DNA of 64,000 nt. Source: Woeseia sp. (lineage in GTDB: Bacteria > Pseudomonadota > Gammaproteobacteria > Steroidobacterales > UBA11654). Below the pieces are notes generated by a model. It did not search any database, was not told the origin of the DNA, and saw nothing but the letters and a program-made list of their open reading frames with translations. Below, piece after piece: positions 28,630 through 38,184 of the stretch (its first letter is position 1; each line of letters begins with the position of its first letter). The position numbers and the translations under genes were made by a program. Where the stretch lies: assembly GCA_019653755.1 (NCBI GenBank), contig BPCL01000004.1, forward strand, positions 69,524-133,523, read 5' to 3'.

Positions 28630-30070
28630 GAAAAAGACTTGTGACACCTTGATAAAGGGAATAGTCATTTCCATGGATCCTAAAAGACATGTCTATTTAG
28701 ATGGCTTTGTTGCTATAGAGAAGGGATTGATCAAAGCTGTCGGTCCCATCAATGAATGTGACTATGACTCGGATAATATCCTCGGTGGAAAAGACTACAT
28801 GGTCCTTCCCGGGCTGGTCAATGTCCATACACATCTGATTCAGGGCTGTATGAGAGGAATGGCAGATGGAACAACATACGAGGAAAGGTTTTTTGGATTC
28901 TACTATCCAATGACAGGTGCCTGTGATGAAGAAAGATCTTATATTGCTTCAATGCCTCCCATTATGGATCTTTTGTTAAGAGGGGTCACAACGACAGCGG
29001 ATGACCATTTTACTCATTTGCATAAAAAGTCTATTGATGGCGTCTTAAAAGCAGTTGATGATTCAGGAATCCGTTGCAGGATGGCTCGTCTTACCATTAA
29101 TGATAAAGAAGCTGTTCCAGAAGGATTCAGAGAGGAGTTAGATGAAGGAATCGCTGAAACTGAGCGTGTAAAATCAACATGGGAAAACGATAAAATATCA
29201 GTCACAGCGTCAACCATTGGTATTACTTACTGCGAGCCTGATCAACTGGTTGAACTCTGGAAATGGACAGATGATAATAATCGCCAATTTGATATCCATG
29301 CTCCAGCAGTAATGGATCATAAGTATCTAGCATCCAGAAGAGGTTGGGAAGGAGGCTCTTTTGAATGGCTCGATCATGTTGGAATCTTAGGGCCTAACCT
29401 CATTTCAGCTCACTCCCAAAATTTAAGGCCAGGCGAAGCAGAATTAATATCAAAATGTGGTGCGTCAGTTGCGCTCGTTCCTGATATGGAGCAAGTTCTG
29501 GGTTTGGTTAATTTTGATGCAAAAAAATTCCTTGAATCCAATGTCACTTGTGGACTCGGTCTTGATGGCCCAGTTGTTGCATATGGGCATGATCTTTGGA
29601 CGGCAATGAGGAGTTTTCTCACAGCACAGAGAATGGGAGATCAGCATCGTACGATGATGTCCGATACTCAGACAAAATGGACAGGAGATGAAATACTCTA
29701 TGGAAATGCAGAACAAGCCCTAGAATTGGCCACAATCGATGGGGCTAAAGCACTAATGATGGAAGACAGTGTTGGCTCTCTGGAAGTGGGTAAAAAGGCT
29801 GATATTCTCCTAATAGATAGATCCTCTGAAAGTCACCTAACACCGATGGGTGCCATGATTGCTAATTTAGTTTATGGCAATGGCCCAAATCAAAGTGCAA
29901 TTAAAGCTGTGATGATTGATGGCGAAATAGTGGTCAAAGACGGAGAGCATCAAACGATTGATCATGCACAGGTTGTTAAAAACTCAGATGAATTGCAGGA
30001 AACTCTTTTAGATGAAACTGGTGCTAGGCAATATCTAAGAAAACGAAGTCGCTTTACCTGGGTTCAGTAA
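28622..30070 (+). CDS. Amidohydrolase / deaminase (metal-dependent, TIM barrel)
   Basis: 482 residues. VNVHTHLIQGCMRG (HxH metal ligands near residue 69), FDIHAPAVMDH, NLISAHSQNL and GLGLDGPVVAYGHDLWTAMR follow the order of the chlorohydrolase/cytosine deaminase branch of the amidohydrolase superfamily; the C-terminal EVGKKADILLID is typical. These enzymes remove amino, chloro or similar groups from ring compounds or hydrolyse cyclic amides. Substrate unknown. Last gene of the operon starting at 23010; its stop touches the end of the convergent racemase-like gene. Confidence 0.88.
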   Translation: MSEKKTCDTLIKGIVISMDPKRHVYLDGFVAIEKGLIKAVGPINECDYDSDNILGGKDYMVLPGLVNVHTHLIQGCMRGMADGTTYEERFFGFYYPMTGACDEERSYIASMPPIMDLLLRGVTTTADDHFTHLHKKSIDGVLKAVDDSGIRCRMARLTINDKEAVPEGFREELDEGIAETERVKSTWENDKISVTASTIGITYCEPDQLVELWKWTDDNNRQFDIHAPAVMDHKYLASRRGWEGGSFEWLDHVGILGPNLISAHSQNLRPGEAELISKCGASVALVPDMEQVLGLVNFDAKKFLESNVTCGLGLDGPVVAYGHDLWTAMRSFLTAQRMGDQHRTMMSDTQTKWTGDEILYGNAEQALELATIDGAKALMMEDSVGSLEVGKKADILLIDRSSESHLTPMGAMIANLVYGNGPNQSAIKAVMIDGEIVVKDGEHQTIDHAQVVKNSDELQETLLDETGARQYLRKRSRFTWVQ

Positions 30071-30733
30071 TTAGCTTACAAATAACTCTTTTAATTCAGT
30101 CACAGCCGCATCTGGAGTATTGAGGACCAAATGGTCTGATATGTCTTTATTTATTTGCTCAACAGCTCTTGCCATTGAAAATTGACCAAGGATTACTGTT
30201 TCATCGCTTGGAATCATCATAACAGCATCGATGATTTTCTGATTATGTGCTTGCACTTGATCTTCTTTCAGAAGTTCAAGGGCATTTTTGATTAAATGAC
30301 CCTTGATGTTTATATCCAAGCCTTCGCTCATGGCCTGAAATTCATTAACCAATAATTCTAAAGATGGTTCAAATGTTACCAATATATTTGTATCAGATTC
30401 AGCATTGATAGCCATCCTAAAAGCTGATTCATTGGGCCTGAGAATAGGTAAATTGAATTTAATTTTTGCAGCATCTATCGCATCTCCAAAGGCGCTACAA
30501 GTGTAAAGAATTGCATCAACGTGATCATTAACAGCTAGTTGACCTAAATCAATTATTCGCGATCTTATTCTAGATTCATCTAGTCCATTTGCTCTATCGA
30601 TGGATAATTGGAAGTCAGAGTACTCATTCAAAATGACATTTGGCCATAATTTTTGAAATGATTGTCTGATTGGCTCCTCAGATTCCTCAAGTGCATGAAT
30701 CAAACCGATTCTAATTTTATTCTGATGTTTCAT
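30071..30733 (-). CDS. Asp/Glu racemase-superfamily protein
   Basis: 220 residues. RIGLIHALEES at the N-terminus, DAILYTCSAFGDAID with one candidate catalytic cysteine, and NTPDAAVTELKEL at the C-terminus match the aspartate/glutamate racemase, hydantoin racemase and maleate isomerase group. The second catalytic cysteine expected in the C-terminal half is not seen; SDETVILGQFSMARA replaces it, so isomerase or decarboxylase activity is as likely as racemisation. It overlaps the CocE-type gene by four bases. Confidence 0.75.
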   Translation of the reverse strand: MKHQNKIRIGLIHALEESEEPIRQSFQKLWPNVILNEYSDFQLSIDRANGLDESRIRSRIIDLGQLAVNDHVDAILYTCSAFGDAIDAAKIKFNLPILRPNESAFRMAINAESDTNILVTFEPSLELLVNEFQAMSEGLDINIKGHLIKNALELLKEDQVQAHNQKIIDAVMMIPSDETVILGQFSMARAVEQINKDISDHLVLNTPDAAVTELKELFVS

Positions 30734-32466
30734 TGTTTTGGAATAATTGGCAGAAGTAGGTATGGCGCTCTACTCTCTCCAAAATGAAGCGAGGTCTGGC
30801 CATTAAATCTAGCATCTCTGTCGATTGGATCATTATGCAGGAATGGTCCACATCCCTTTAATTGATTCTTAAAATTAGAAAGCTTTTGTGGTTGAGCGTC
30901 TGGGCATTCGTAATCTTTGCCTTGGATTGAAAGCATAAGGTAATACCCCTTTGGAATAACTATTGACGTTGGCCAGATTTCGATATCCATCTCAACAATC
31001 TCACCTGGGTTGAGTACTGCTTTCTCGGTGTGTGAATGATAAGGACGCCATGGTCTTGATAGTTGCTGGTCTAATTTCCGATGAGATGCCCTCAACCATC
31101 CTTGAGCAATTGGTGTATAAGGGTCAACTGCTCCTTGAAAAACCACTTCATTATCTTGATCACTAAAGAGTCTTAACACAACGAACAAATCAGCATCTTC
31201 CGTTGAGGATGAAACAAACAATTTCAAGGCCATAGGGCCTGTGATCTCTGTCTCCTCATCAAAAGGTCTCGACTTAAAATCTATACCATCTCCCATTGCG
31301 TCAAAGGTGATTGATGAAGAATCTGTATTTTTAATTTCTCCACTCATTTCATATGCGTCATTCATGTACATTTTGGTCCATGTGGTTCTCTCAATCGGCC
31401 ATTCAGTCTCATGACGTTTCTTGAAGCCATCAATATGCCTGACCTGTAATTGAACTTTTGGTTGATCTAACCAATCATTCTTTATGCCTTTTAGAAAGTG
31501 ATCAAAAAATCGCTTTTGAAGGTTTACACCATAATCTGTGTAGAATTCGGTCCAGTGTTCCAAACCATGAATCTCAAGCCATTTTTGCTCTGATGCAGCC
31601 CTTATAAATCCTTCCGTATTACCCCTAAGATGAAGTCCTTGGCCGCCCCAATTACCAGCCGAAAGAAAGGGGACTGTAATCTTATCCCAGACCGCTGATC
31701 GCTCTTCGTGGTATTGATTGTTTAAGGGGTGTGCCCTAATTTCATCACCAAATGAACAACGGTTAACCTCGAGTTGCTCTTCACTTAACTCATCATTGCC
31801 ACATATAGGTCTTCCGTTAAACTGATTGATCATTCCATTTTTTCCAAGGCCATGCTGTACTGTTTTAACTTGCATATCAAACCAATTGGCCCAGAAAGTA
31901 CTTAGAATTCCTCCATGGTGTGTCATATCCCTATACCAATCGCTGGCACCCTCCCATATGCACATTGCCTTTAAATGTGATGGCTGTTGTGAAGCAACTT
32001 GCCATTGATTGATACCAAAGTAAGAAACGCCATTAATTCCAACATTTCCATTGCTCCATAATTGCACTCCAGCCCATTCGATGCACTCTTTAAAATCCAT
32101 TGTTTCTCGCATGGAAAAGTGATCAATATAACCGGGAGATGCACCGCAACCTCTAGAGTCCACACGAACACAAACATATCCATCCGGAACCCATTTTTCT
32201 GGATCTACCACTTCCCAGTTCTGATATTTATTTGATGAGCCTCTTGTTACATCTGGATGTTTTTCAGCCATCCTGTCCCAAGCGCTAGGATATCCTTGTT
32301 GGAATGGAAGGCCTTTCGCATATGGTCCATAAGTGATCAAAACAGGATATACTCCCTCCTTAATTGGCCTAAAAATATCTGCTCGCAGCTCCAACCCATC
32401 ATCCATCTTGATCGGAACATCCCAATCAATATGCATGCTATCTTTAATTTCAGAAAACTCCTTCAC
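30730..32466 (-). CDS. CocE/NonD-type serine hydrolase (X-Pro peptidase S15 family)
   Basis: 578 residues, cytoplasmic. The alpha/beta domain starts at DVPIKMDDGLELRADIFRP; VDSRGCGASPG and GINGVSYFGINQWQVA provide the oxyanion turn and nucleophile elbow GVSYFG, serine near residue 160. The C-terminal jelly-roll (about 390-570, with ALKLFVSSSTEDADLFVVL and GYYLMLSIQG) is the X-Pro dipeptidyl-peptidase C-terminal domain. The family hydrolyses esters (cocaine esterase), amides and beta-lactam precursors. It is third in the unit RidA, dehydrogenase, CocE, racemase. Confidence 0.9.
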   Translation of the reverse strand: MKEFSEIKDSMHIDWDVPIKMDDGLELRADIFRPIKEGVYPVLITYGPYAKGLPFQQGYPSAWDRMAEKHPDVTRGSSNKYQNWEVVDPEKWVPDGYVCVRVDSRGCGASPGYIDHFSMRETMDFKECIEWAGVQLWSNGNVGINGVSYFGINQWQVASQQPSHLKAMCIWEGASDWYRDMTHHGGILSTFWANWFDMQVKTVQHGLGKNGMINQFNGRPICGNDELSEEQLEVNRCSFGDEIRAHPLNNQYHEERSAVWDKITVPFLSAGNWGGQGLHLRGNTEGFIRAASEQKWLEIHGLEHWTEFYTDYGVNLQKRFFDHFLKGIKNDWLDQPKVQLQVRHIDGFKKRHETEWPIERTTWTKMYMNDAYEMSGEIKNTDSSSITFDAMGDGIDFKSRPFDEETEITGPMALKLFVSSSTEDADLFVVLRLFSDQDNEVVFQGAVDPYTPIAQGWLRASHRKLDQQLSRPWRPYHSHTEKAVLNPGEIVEMDIEIWPTSIVIPKGYYLMLSIQGKDYECPDAQPQKLSNFKNQLKGCGPFLHNDPIDRDARFNGQTSLHFGESRAPYLLLPIIPKQ

Positions 32467-33339
32467 CTATTTTCCTTTCATATAATCAATTATCTTTACA
32501 GCATCTTCATGCATAAATCTCTCTTGCTTGATCGCCTCGGAATAGACCTCAAAAGAGGATTGTGTTGTCGGTATATTAATCCCCATCTCTTTTGCAGTGT
32601 TCAAAATCACAGAAAGATCTTTGACCATGCTTTTCATGTCAAAAGCTACAGGCATATCTTCACCCATCATAATCGGTATTTTCATTTTTAGTACAGCAAG
32701 TGCAGCTGAGCTATCAGCAATCGCATCTAACATCATCTCATCACTTAGACCGCCTGACTTTCCAAGGAGCACTGATTCAGCTAGCGCTTGCCAGTATATT
32801 GCCAATGGAAGATTGACAACCAGTTTCAATAACGATCCCGATCCAGTCTTACCTGCATGAATCACCCTTCGTCCAAGAATATTAAGGTAGGGTTTTGCTT
32901 TGGTAATATCTTGGGTATTGCCTCCACAAAAGATTAGTAATTCTCCTTTTGCAGCAGGAGCAACTGTTCCTGATACAGGAGCATCAATGAAAGCTCCTGA
33001 TTTCTTTTTGATTTCGTTGGCAATGCTTGATGTCGTCTTAGGCATGATAGTGCTCATATCAATAAATAAGCGATCTGTTACATCGCCACTCAGCAGACCC
33101 TTATCGGATAAAAATATTGACTCTACTGCATTATCATCACTCAACATGGTAAAAATAAGATCAGAATTTTTTGAAACCTCTGAAGGAGTTTCTGCCACCA
33201 ATGCGTCCATCCTTCTCAAAGGTTCTGTTTTCTCTACGCTGCGATTGTAAACAGTCAGTTTATGGCCCGCTTCTATAAAAAGAGGCGCCATTACAGAACC
33301 CATCTTACCTAAACCAATAAAACCAATGTCTTTTCTCAT
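32467..33339 (-). CDS. 3-hydroxyisobutyrate dehydrogenase-family oxidoreductase
   Basis: 290 residues. GFIGLGKMGSVMAPLFIEAGH is the NAD(P) Rossmann motif, FIDAPVSGTVAPAAKGEL the substrate-binding signature, and GSGSLLKLVVNL contains the catalytic lysine. The family oxidises beta-hydroxyacids to semialdehydes or reduces succinic/glyoxylic semialdehydes. Exactly adjacent to its neighbours on both sides, with one base between stop and start codons, so in one operon. A distant paralogue lies at 36608. Confidence 0.9.
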   Translation of the reverse strand: MRKDIGFIGLGKMGSVMAPLFIEAGHKLTVYNRSVEKTEPLRRMDALVAETPSEVSKNSDLIFTMLSDDNAVESIFLSDKGLLSGDVTDRLFIDMSTIMPKTTSSIANEIKKKSGAFIDAPVSGTVAPAAKGELLIFCGGNTQDITKAKPYLNILGRRVIHAGKTGSGSLLKLVVNLPLAIYWQALAESVLLGKSGGLSDEMMLDAIADSSAALAVLKMKIPIMMGEDMPVAFDMKSMVKDLSVILNTAKEMGINIPTTQSSFEVYSEAIKQERFMHEDAVKIIDYMKGK

Positions 33340-34626
33340 TCAATCTTCACGTGGTATGTATGCAATAAGGTCCAAAAGAGTATTTGCACCTTCTAAAACC
33401 ATCGAATCATTCAACCCAATTGTAGTTGAAGCTGGTTTATCCGATGGAAAATATCGTGCCCATTCCTCGATTGATTCAGCAAACCACTGCAGATCATTAT
33501 GAAAGCAAGCTCTTCTAACAATATTTTCAACTGAAGACCCTGCTGATTCTGCGATAGCATTGATATTAGTCATCATATATCTCATTTGAGATTGAGCAGG
33601 TCGTCCATACCATGGGGCTGCTGAATTTCTTGTCATGCCCTCAGCAATATTCCCTGATGAATCAAATGCCATCTGAGTACTGTAAAATAAGAGTTGCCCT
33701 ACTTGGATAGCCTGAGGTTCATGACCAAATGGCTCGGGAGCATCAGATGTTTCAATAGATTTTTTCTTTAACTGTGCGTCGTTAGTTAATGCCATTAAGG
33801 AAACTTCGACTTTTGCTTTGCTATGATTCATGCCTGACCTAGGTAAAACAAAACGTGCTGGAGGGTTAGGAAAATGTTTTTTCCATATTTCATCCATCAA
33901 CTTAAAATCATTGGGATCAACAATAAAAACTTCTGCCTTCACTGAATTCTCAAGTGAGGATCCAGCTTGCTCAAGCAATTCTGAAGACTTGCTGATCACT
34001 AGCTCCAATTGCTCTTCAAATGTATCTGCAATATAACCGTCCTTATCGGTAGGTGTCTGGTTTGAAACGAAAACCCACTCTCCTTTCTTTAAAGCATCAG
34101 ACCCAAGTGAATTAGGGTTGAGGCTATAATGACTAACCTCATCATTAGTCTTATAGCACATGACTTCCAGCTCTACTTTTGTGCCAACCCACATCAATTC
34201 TTTTATACCTATAGTTGACCTAGTCGGCCCTATAGAGAAAGCTTTCTCTAATAATTTTTCATAGGTATGTATGTCTATGTCATGCGAAAAAAGACCTTCT
34301 GGATCATTTTCTAGATTGGGTCTATCTGAAACAAACCATTCCCAGATTCTTACACTGTCTTCAGACATATTCAAACCAGCGGCTTGAACAGTTTGAGCCA
34401 TATTCCCTAACACAAACTCTGATTGCATACCTAACCCTGTGGAAGGGTCTTTATCCTCTGGTATTAGATTTTTTGGTACACCGGTTTTAAAATCACTAGC
34501 AAGCTGACCTGCAATAAAAACCCAATCACCGACTTTAACTGCTGGCGAGTATGGCATTACAGGCTTAGGAACCCCTTCTTCTAAGCCAGGCCAGATTGCA
34601 ATTGGCGTATTGTCATCCTTTTTCAT
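33340..34626 (-). CDS. Triple RidA/YjgF-domain fusion protein
   Basis: 428 residues made of three consecutive RidA-like domains, about 15-165 (PYSPAVKVGDWVFIAGQLAS, ending RSTIGIKELM), 170-285 (KKGEWVFVSNQTP, with PPARFVLPRSG) and 295-425 (EPQAIQVGQLLFYSTQMAF, ending TTIGLNDSMVLEG). RidA proteins hydrolyse reactive imines or enamines, and single domains form trimers with active sites at interfaces, so a three-domain chain may fold as one pseudo-trimer. The conserved arginine is present in domains one and two but is serine in domain three. First gene of the unit under operator 8. Confidence 0.85.
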   Translation of the reverse strand: MKKDDNTPIAIWPGLEEGVPKPVMPYSPAVKVGDWVFIAGQLASDFKTGVPKNLIPEDKDPSTGLGMQSEFVLGNMAQTVQAAGLNMSEDSVRIWEWFVSDRPNLENDPEGLFSHDIDIHTYEKLLEKAFSIGPTRSTIGIKELMWVGTKVELEVMCYKTNDEVSHYSLNPNSLGSDALKKGEWVFVSNQTPTDKDGYIADTFEEQLELVISKSSELLEQAGSSLENSVKAEVFIVDPNDFKLMDEIWKKHFPNPPARFVLPRSGMNHSKAKVEVSLMALTNDAQLKKKSIETSDAPEPFGHEPQAIQVGQLLFYSTQMAFDSSGNIAEGMTRNSAAPWYGRPAQSQMRYMMTNINAIAESAGSSVENIVRRACFHNDLQWFAESIEEWARYFPSDKPASTTIGLNDSMVLEGANTLLDLIAYIPRED

Positions 34627-34713
34627 TGTACGATCATTATCTCCACCCCACCCCCCAAAGATAGCATGGCATTTATATGCATAGTTAATTGTTATATTTT
34701 CTTAGATAATATA

Positions 34714-34735
34714 CTATTTATCAACTGATCAATAA
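34714..34735. promoter_or_regulatory. Palindromic operator, copy 8
   Basis: Half-sites CTATTTATCA and TGATCAATAA are separated by AC; 8 of 10 positions are symmetric. It lies in the 132-base gap between the RidA-fusion gene (leftward) and the luciferase-like gene (rightward), and begins directly over the end of a TATACT hexamer (34710-34715) that has TTGTTA 15 bases upstream. Confidence 0.72.
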
Positions 34736-34758
34736 TTATAGCTTCAAGTAACCTTTTT

Positions 34759-35835
34759 ATGAAATTATCAATGTTCACAATGCCGTTGCATCCACCTTCT
34801 CGTGATTATCACGAAGTGCTCGAGGAGGATAGAGAGGCCATTATTTATGCTGATACATTAGGTTTTTCAGAAGCTTTTATAGGCGAACATATAACTGATC
34901 GTGCCGAACCAATAACATCATGCCTAATATTCATAGCCAGCCTAATAGACTCAACAAACCAAATCAAACTTGGGAGCGGTACTGTCAATCTACCTAATGC
35001 TCACCCCGCAACGATCGCAGCTCAAGTTGCTATGATTGATAATATGCTAGAGGGTCGCTTTCTATTCGGAATAAGCCCTGGAGGGCTTCTCTCCGATGCA
35101 GAGATATTTGAAAATTTAGAAAATGATAGAACAGAAATGTTCGTTGAGTCTATAAATCATATTCTAGACATTTGGTCTAAACCAGCTCCCTATAATCTCG
35201 AAGGTAAATATTGGAACATTACAACTGAAAAAAACTTTGTTGAGGAAACTGGTCAAGGCATTATTGTGTCCCCATTCCAAGATCCTCACCCTCCAATAGT
35301 GGTTACTGTAGTAGCCCCTTTCTCAAAAGGCATTGTGTCTGCAGCTGAAAGAGGCTGGGAACCAATTTCAGCGAACTTTTTACAACCAAATTGGGTAGCT
35401 TCACATTGGCCTATGTACCAAAAAGGTTGTGAACAAGGGGGTTATGAGGCAGACCCTAAAAATTGGAGAGTGGCAAAGAGTATTTTTGTAGCTGATGATG
35501 AAAAGACTGCTCAAGAATATGGGAAAGGTGAGGATGGTCCTTATAATTTCTACTTTAAGCAAATAATGAAGAAATTGATCGGCAATGGAAGACCAGACCT
35601 TTTCAAGCACGATAGAGACATGCCTGATTCTGATGTAACGCTAGATTATGTCCTTGATTCTATGGTGATCTGTGGCACCAGTGAAAGTGTAGTGGAGCAA
35701 ATTGAAGCATTTAAAGATATTACAGGAGAATTTGGAACACTTGTTTACGCTGCCCATGATTGGGTTAATCCTGAGCTTTCAAAAAGGTCTATGGAGCTAA
35801 TGGCGAATGAGGTAATGCCAAGACTCAATAAGTGA
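34759..35835 (+). CDS. Luciferase-like (LLM class) flavin-dependent monooxygenase
   Basis: 358 residues with the bacterial luciferase TIM-barrel pattern: ADTLGFSEAFIGEHITDRAEPITS, IKLGSGTVNLPNAHPATIAAQVAMIDNMLEGRFLFGISPGG, and a C-terminal CGTSESVVEQIEAFKD. It uses reduced flavin from a separate reductase (none in the window) and oxygen to oxidise an organic substrate, commonly a Baeyer-Villiger or C-S/C-N cleavage step. Monocistronic, divergent from the RidA unit, sharing operator 8. Confidence 0.9.
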   Translation: MKLSMFTMPLHPPSRDYHEVLEEDREAIIYADTLGFSEAFIGEHITDRAEPITSCLIFIASLIDSTNQIKLGSGTVNLPNAHPATIAAQVAMIDNMLEGRFLFGISPGGLLSDAEIFENLENDRTEMFVESINHILDIWSKPAPYNLEGKYWNITTEKNFVEETGQGIIVSPFQDPHPPIVVTVVAPFSKGIVSAAERGWEPISANFLQPNWVASHWPMYQKGCEQGGYEADPKNWRVAKSIFVADDEKTAQEYGKGEDGPYNFYFKQIMKKLIGNGRPDLFKHDRDMPDSDVTLDYVLDSMVICGTSESVVEQIEAFKDITGEFGTLVYAAHDWVNPELSKRSMELMANEVMPRLNK

Positions 35836-35837
35836 CC

Positions 35838-36605
35838 CTAACTAGCCTTTAGGAAGCTAATCACTTCATTCAAAAATTTTTCTTGCTGTTCCAACACTGA
35901 TAGGTGTTTTGCATCAGTTAACCATTTGACTTTTGAGTTTTGTATGTTTCTTTCAAACCAATAAGCCGCGTCCCTAAATAATATATTGTCTTGGTCACCG
36001 CAAAGAATTAGTGTTTCTGATTTAATCAAAGACGTGGAATCTTCTAAATTACATGCAGATAGAGCTTCACAAGCTTTTGCGTAAGATTCACCATTCATCT
36101 TAGATATTGTGGCTCTACAGTAATCAATTACTTGATTATTTGCTTCCAGATAATCCTTTGTGAAGAAAGCATCTAGAAACTGATCAATCATATCTTGAAG
36201 GCCTCCCTCTCTTGCTTTTGCTGCTCTCTGAGTCCAGTTGGCTTGCCATTCTTGTGAATATTTATTTGTGGTGCTAACCAGGATTAATTTATTAATAATG
36301 TCAGGGTTCTTAGCTGCAAAATCCTGAAGAATCATCCCGCCAATAGAAAGCCCCAAAAAATCGGCATCCACTATTCCAAGATCAGTCAATGAAACTTTCA
36401 AAGAATGTGATAAATCTTCAATACTATAGTTCTGTTCTGAGTGAGGACTTAAACCATGACCAGGCAGATCATAGGTCATAACGGTTCTATATTTTGAAAG
36501 CTCACCTAAACAATAATCCCAAGTACGATGATCTAGGCCTAAAGGATGAATCATAATTAGAGGTCGCCCTGATCCTGAACTAAAAAACTCAATAGAATCA
36601 GGCAT
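35838..36605 (-). CDS. Alpha/beta hydrolase, enol-lactonase-like
   Basis: 255 residues. PLIMIHPLGLDHRTWDYCL, TYDLPGHGLSP, the nucleophile elbow FLGLSIGGMILQ (serine near residue 97), LILCGDQDN with the acid region, and DAKHLSVLEQ with the catalytic histidine form a complete triad. The overall layout resembles 3-oxoadipate enol-lactonase (PcaD) and other small esterases. Last gene of the leftward unit that starts with the MFS transporter at 40445. Confidence 0.88.
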   Translation of the reverse strand: MPDSIEFFSSGSGRPLIMIHPLGLDHRTWDYCLGELSKYRTVMTYDLPGHGLSPHSEQNYSIEDLSHSLKVSLTDLGIVDADFLGLSIGGMILQDFAAKNPDIINKLILVSTTNKYSQEWQANWTQRAAKAREGGLQDMIDQFLDAFFTKDYLEANNQVIDYCRATISKMNGESYAKACEALSACNLEDSTSLIKSETLILCGDQDNILFRDAAYWFERNIQNSKVKWLTDAKHLSVLEQQEKFLNEVISFLKAS

Positions 36606-36607
36606 CT

Positions 36608-37504
36608 TTACTGACTTTTTTCCTGATCAGAAGCTCTTAATACTTCCATGACAGAAGCGGTATCTAATTCATTCAGATCTAGCTCTTCTGCTTTTTTGTA
36701 AAGTTGTTCTGTCATCTTAAAAAGAGGTGAATCAATCTCATGGTTATCAAGCATATCCCTTATAAGCTCCATATCTTTCTTCCAAACATTCATTTTCATT
36801 GATGCTGGAGAATAATCCTTGGCAATCATCATCGGCGCCCTTAATTCAAAAATTTTTGAAGTAGCCGCACCTGACGAAATTACCTTATAGAGTTCATTTA
36901 AATCCAGACCACTTTTTTCACCTAACCTTATCGCCTCGGCAGAAGCAACATTGTGAATAGAAACCAATAAATTAGCGATAAGCTTAACCTTTGTTGCGTT
37001 TCCAAAATCCCCCAAAAAAAAGGACTCTCTTGAGAATGTCTCAAGAACGGGTAATGCCATTTCATAGGATTCCTTTAAGCCACTGGCATACATAACAATA
37101 TCCTTATTCTCAGCCTGCCTGCCAGTTCCACTTATTGGGCAATCGAGGATGTCGACATTAATTGCATTCAATCTTTCTTGGTTCTTTATTTTGCATTCAA
37201 GACTAAGGGTGCTGGTTTCGATGAGAAGCTCTACTTTTCGATTGTCTTGTTGAATGATCAAATCAATAGTTTCATCAAGAGCTTTGTTATTTGGCAAAGA
37301 GGTAATAATAATTGATGATTGATCTATGATTTCTTTTAAAGATGAAGAAGTGTTTAAACCCTCATGATTTAATGTATCTATTATTTTTTGATCAATATCA
37401 AAACCTATTGGGCTAAATTCTGAATCATGAATATTTCTTAATATCGATGATCCAATAATTCCTAAGCCGATAAGACCGATTTTTTTTGTATCAGTTTTTT
37501 CCAT
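36608..37504 (-). CDS. Beta-hydroxyacid dehydrogenase (HIBADH family), second copy
   Basis: 298 residues. GLIGLGIIGSSILRNI is the dinucleotide-binding motif, DILDCPISGTGRQAENKDIV the substrate signature, and GNATKVKLIANLLVS contains the catalytic lysine. It shares the family with the gene at 32467 but is a distant paralogue. Two bases separate it from the hydrolase downstream and 17 from the TetR gene upstream. Confidence 0.87.
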   Translation of the reverse strand: MEKTDTKKIGLIGLGIIGSSILRNIHDSEFSPIGFDIDQKIIDTLNHEGLNTSSSLKEIIDQSSIIITSLPNNKALDETIDLIIQQDNRKVELLIETSTLSLECKIKNQERLNAINVDILDCPISGTGRQAENKDIVMYASGLKESYEMALPVLETFSRESFFLGDFGNATKVKLIANLLVSIHNVASAEAIRLGEKSGLDLNELYKVISSGAATSKIFELRAPMMIAKDYSPASMKMNVWKKDMELIRDMLDNHEIDSPLFKMTEQLYKKAEELDLNELDTASVMEVLRASDQEKSQ

Positions 37505-37521
37505 CTAGGGTGTTGTTTTGA

Positions 37522-38178
37522 CTAAGACTCAAGATCCTCAATCTTAAATTTTTTAGAGCCTTCAAGAATTATCTTTACAGAAGTCAAAACAATTGTCTTG
37601 AAATCATTTAATACCTTGCTGTGATAAATATTTTTTCTGATTGCGTAATAAAATAAGCCGCCATGCAACACCCAAACTCTTTCTAATTCGAGAGGGGTTA
37701 TTGGGTGCTTTTTTATACTTGGTTGACCACATTCATGTCTTATCTCTTCACATATTGGCTTAAGAAATTCATCCTCGACAATTCTAATGTATCTCCTGTT
37801 CATAGAATTGCCCATCAGCCCTGAATACATGTAAATCCTTATCCATTCATACTGATGAACAATCTTTGCGTAAGAAATATAATAATCAACTAGTCTTTGT
37901 TCCAACGAAACAGAGCGGTCTTTAAGATTTGATGACCATTCAGGTTTAATCCAGTTAAGGTAAACCTCCTTAAATACCCTTTCAATTAGGTCATCCTTGG
38001 TTGGAAAATATCGATATAAAAGAGGTTGAGTTATGCCAATTCTTTTTGCAAGATCTCTGGTTCTTCCATTGAAACCAAATTCAGCAAAGAACTGGACAGC
38101 CTCATCAATTATTTCCTGCTCTCGGTCACTTGGGGTTAACCTTTTTTTTGGTTTTAATTTAGTAAGCTCTGGCACCAT
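37522..38178 (-). CDS. TetR-family transcriptional regulator, candidate regulator of the island
   Basis: 218 residues. The DNA-binding head is clear at about residues 17-65: EQEIIDEAVQFFAEFGF, then DLAKRIGITQPLLYRYFPTKDDLIERVF, the classic TetR helix-turn-helix with YRYF. The C-terminal ligand-binding domain (about 70-210) is divergent, as usual. TetR dimers bind palindromes of the size found here nine times in the island promoters, and no other regulator gene is present in the accessory part. It is the third gene of a unit that has a weak copy of the palindrome upstream, so autoregulation is likely. The pairing of protein and operator is inference. Confidence 0.9.
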   Translation of the reverse strand: MVPELTKLKPKKRLTPSDREQEIIDEAVQFFAEFGFNGRTRDLAKRIGITQPLLYRYFPTKDDLIERVFKEVYLNWIKPEWSSNLKDRSVSLEQRLVDYYISYAKIVHQYEWIRIYMYSGLMGNSMNRRYIRIVEDEFLKPICEEIRHECGQPSIKKHPITPLELERVWVLHGGLFYYAIRKNIYHSKVLNDFKTIVLTSVKIILEGSKKFKIEDLES

Positions 38179-38184
38179 TTCTAT

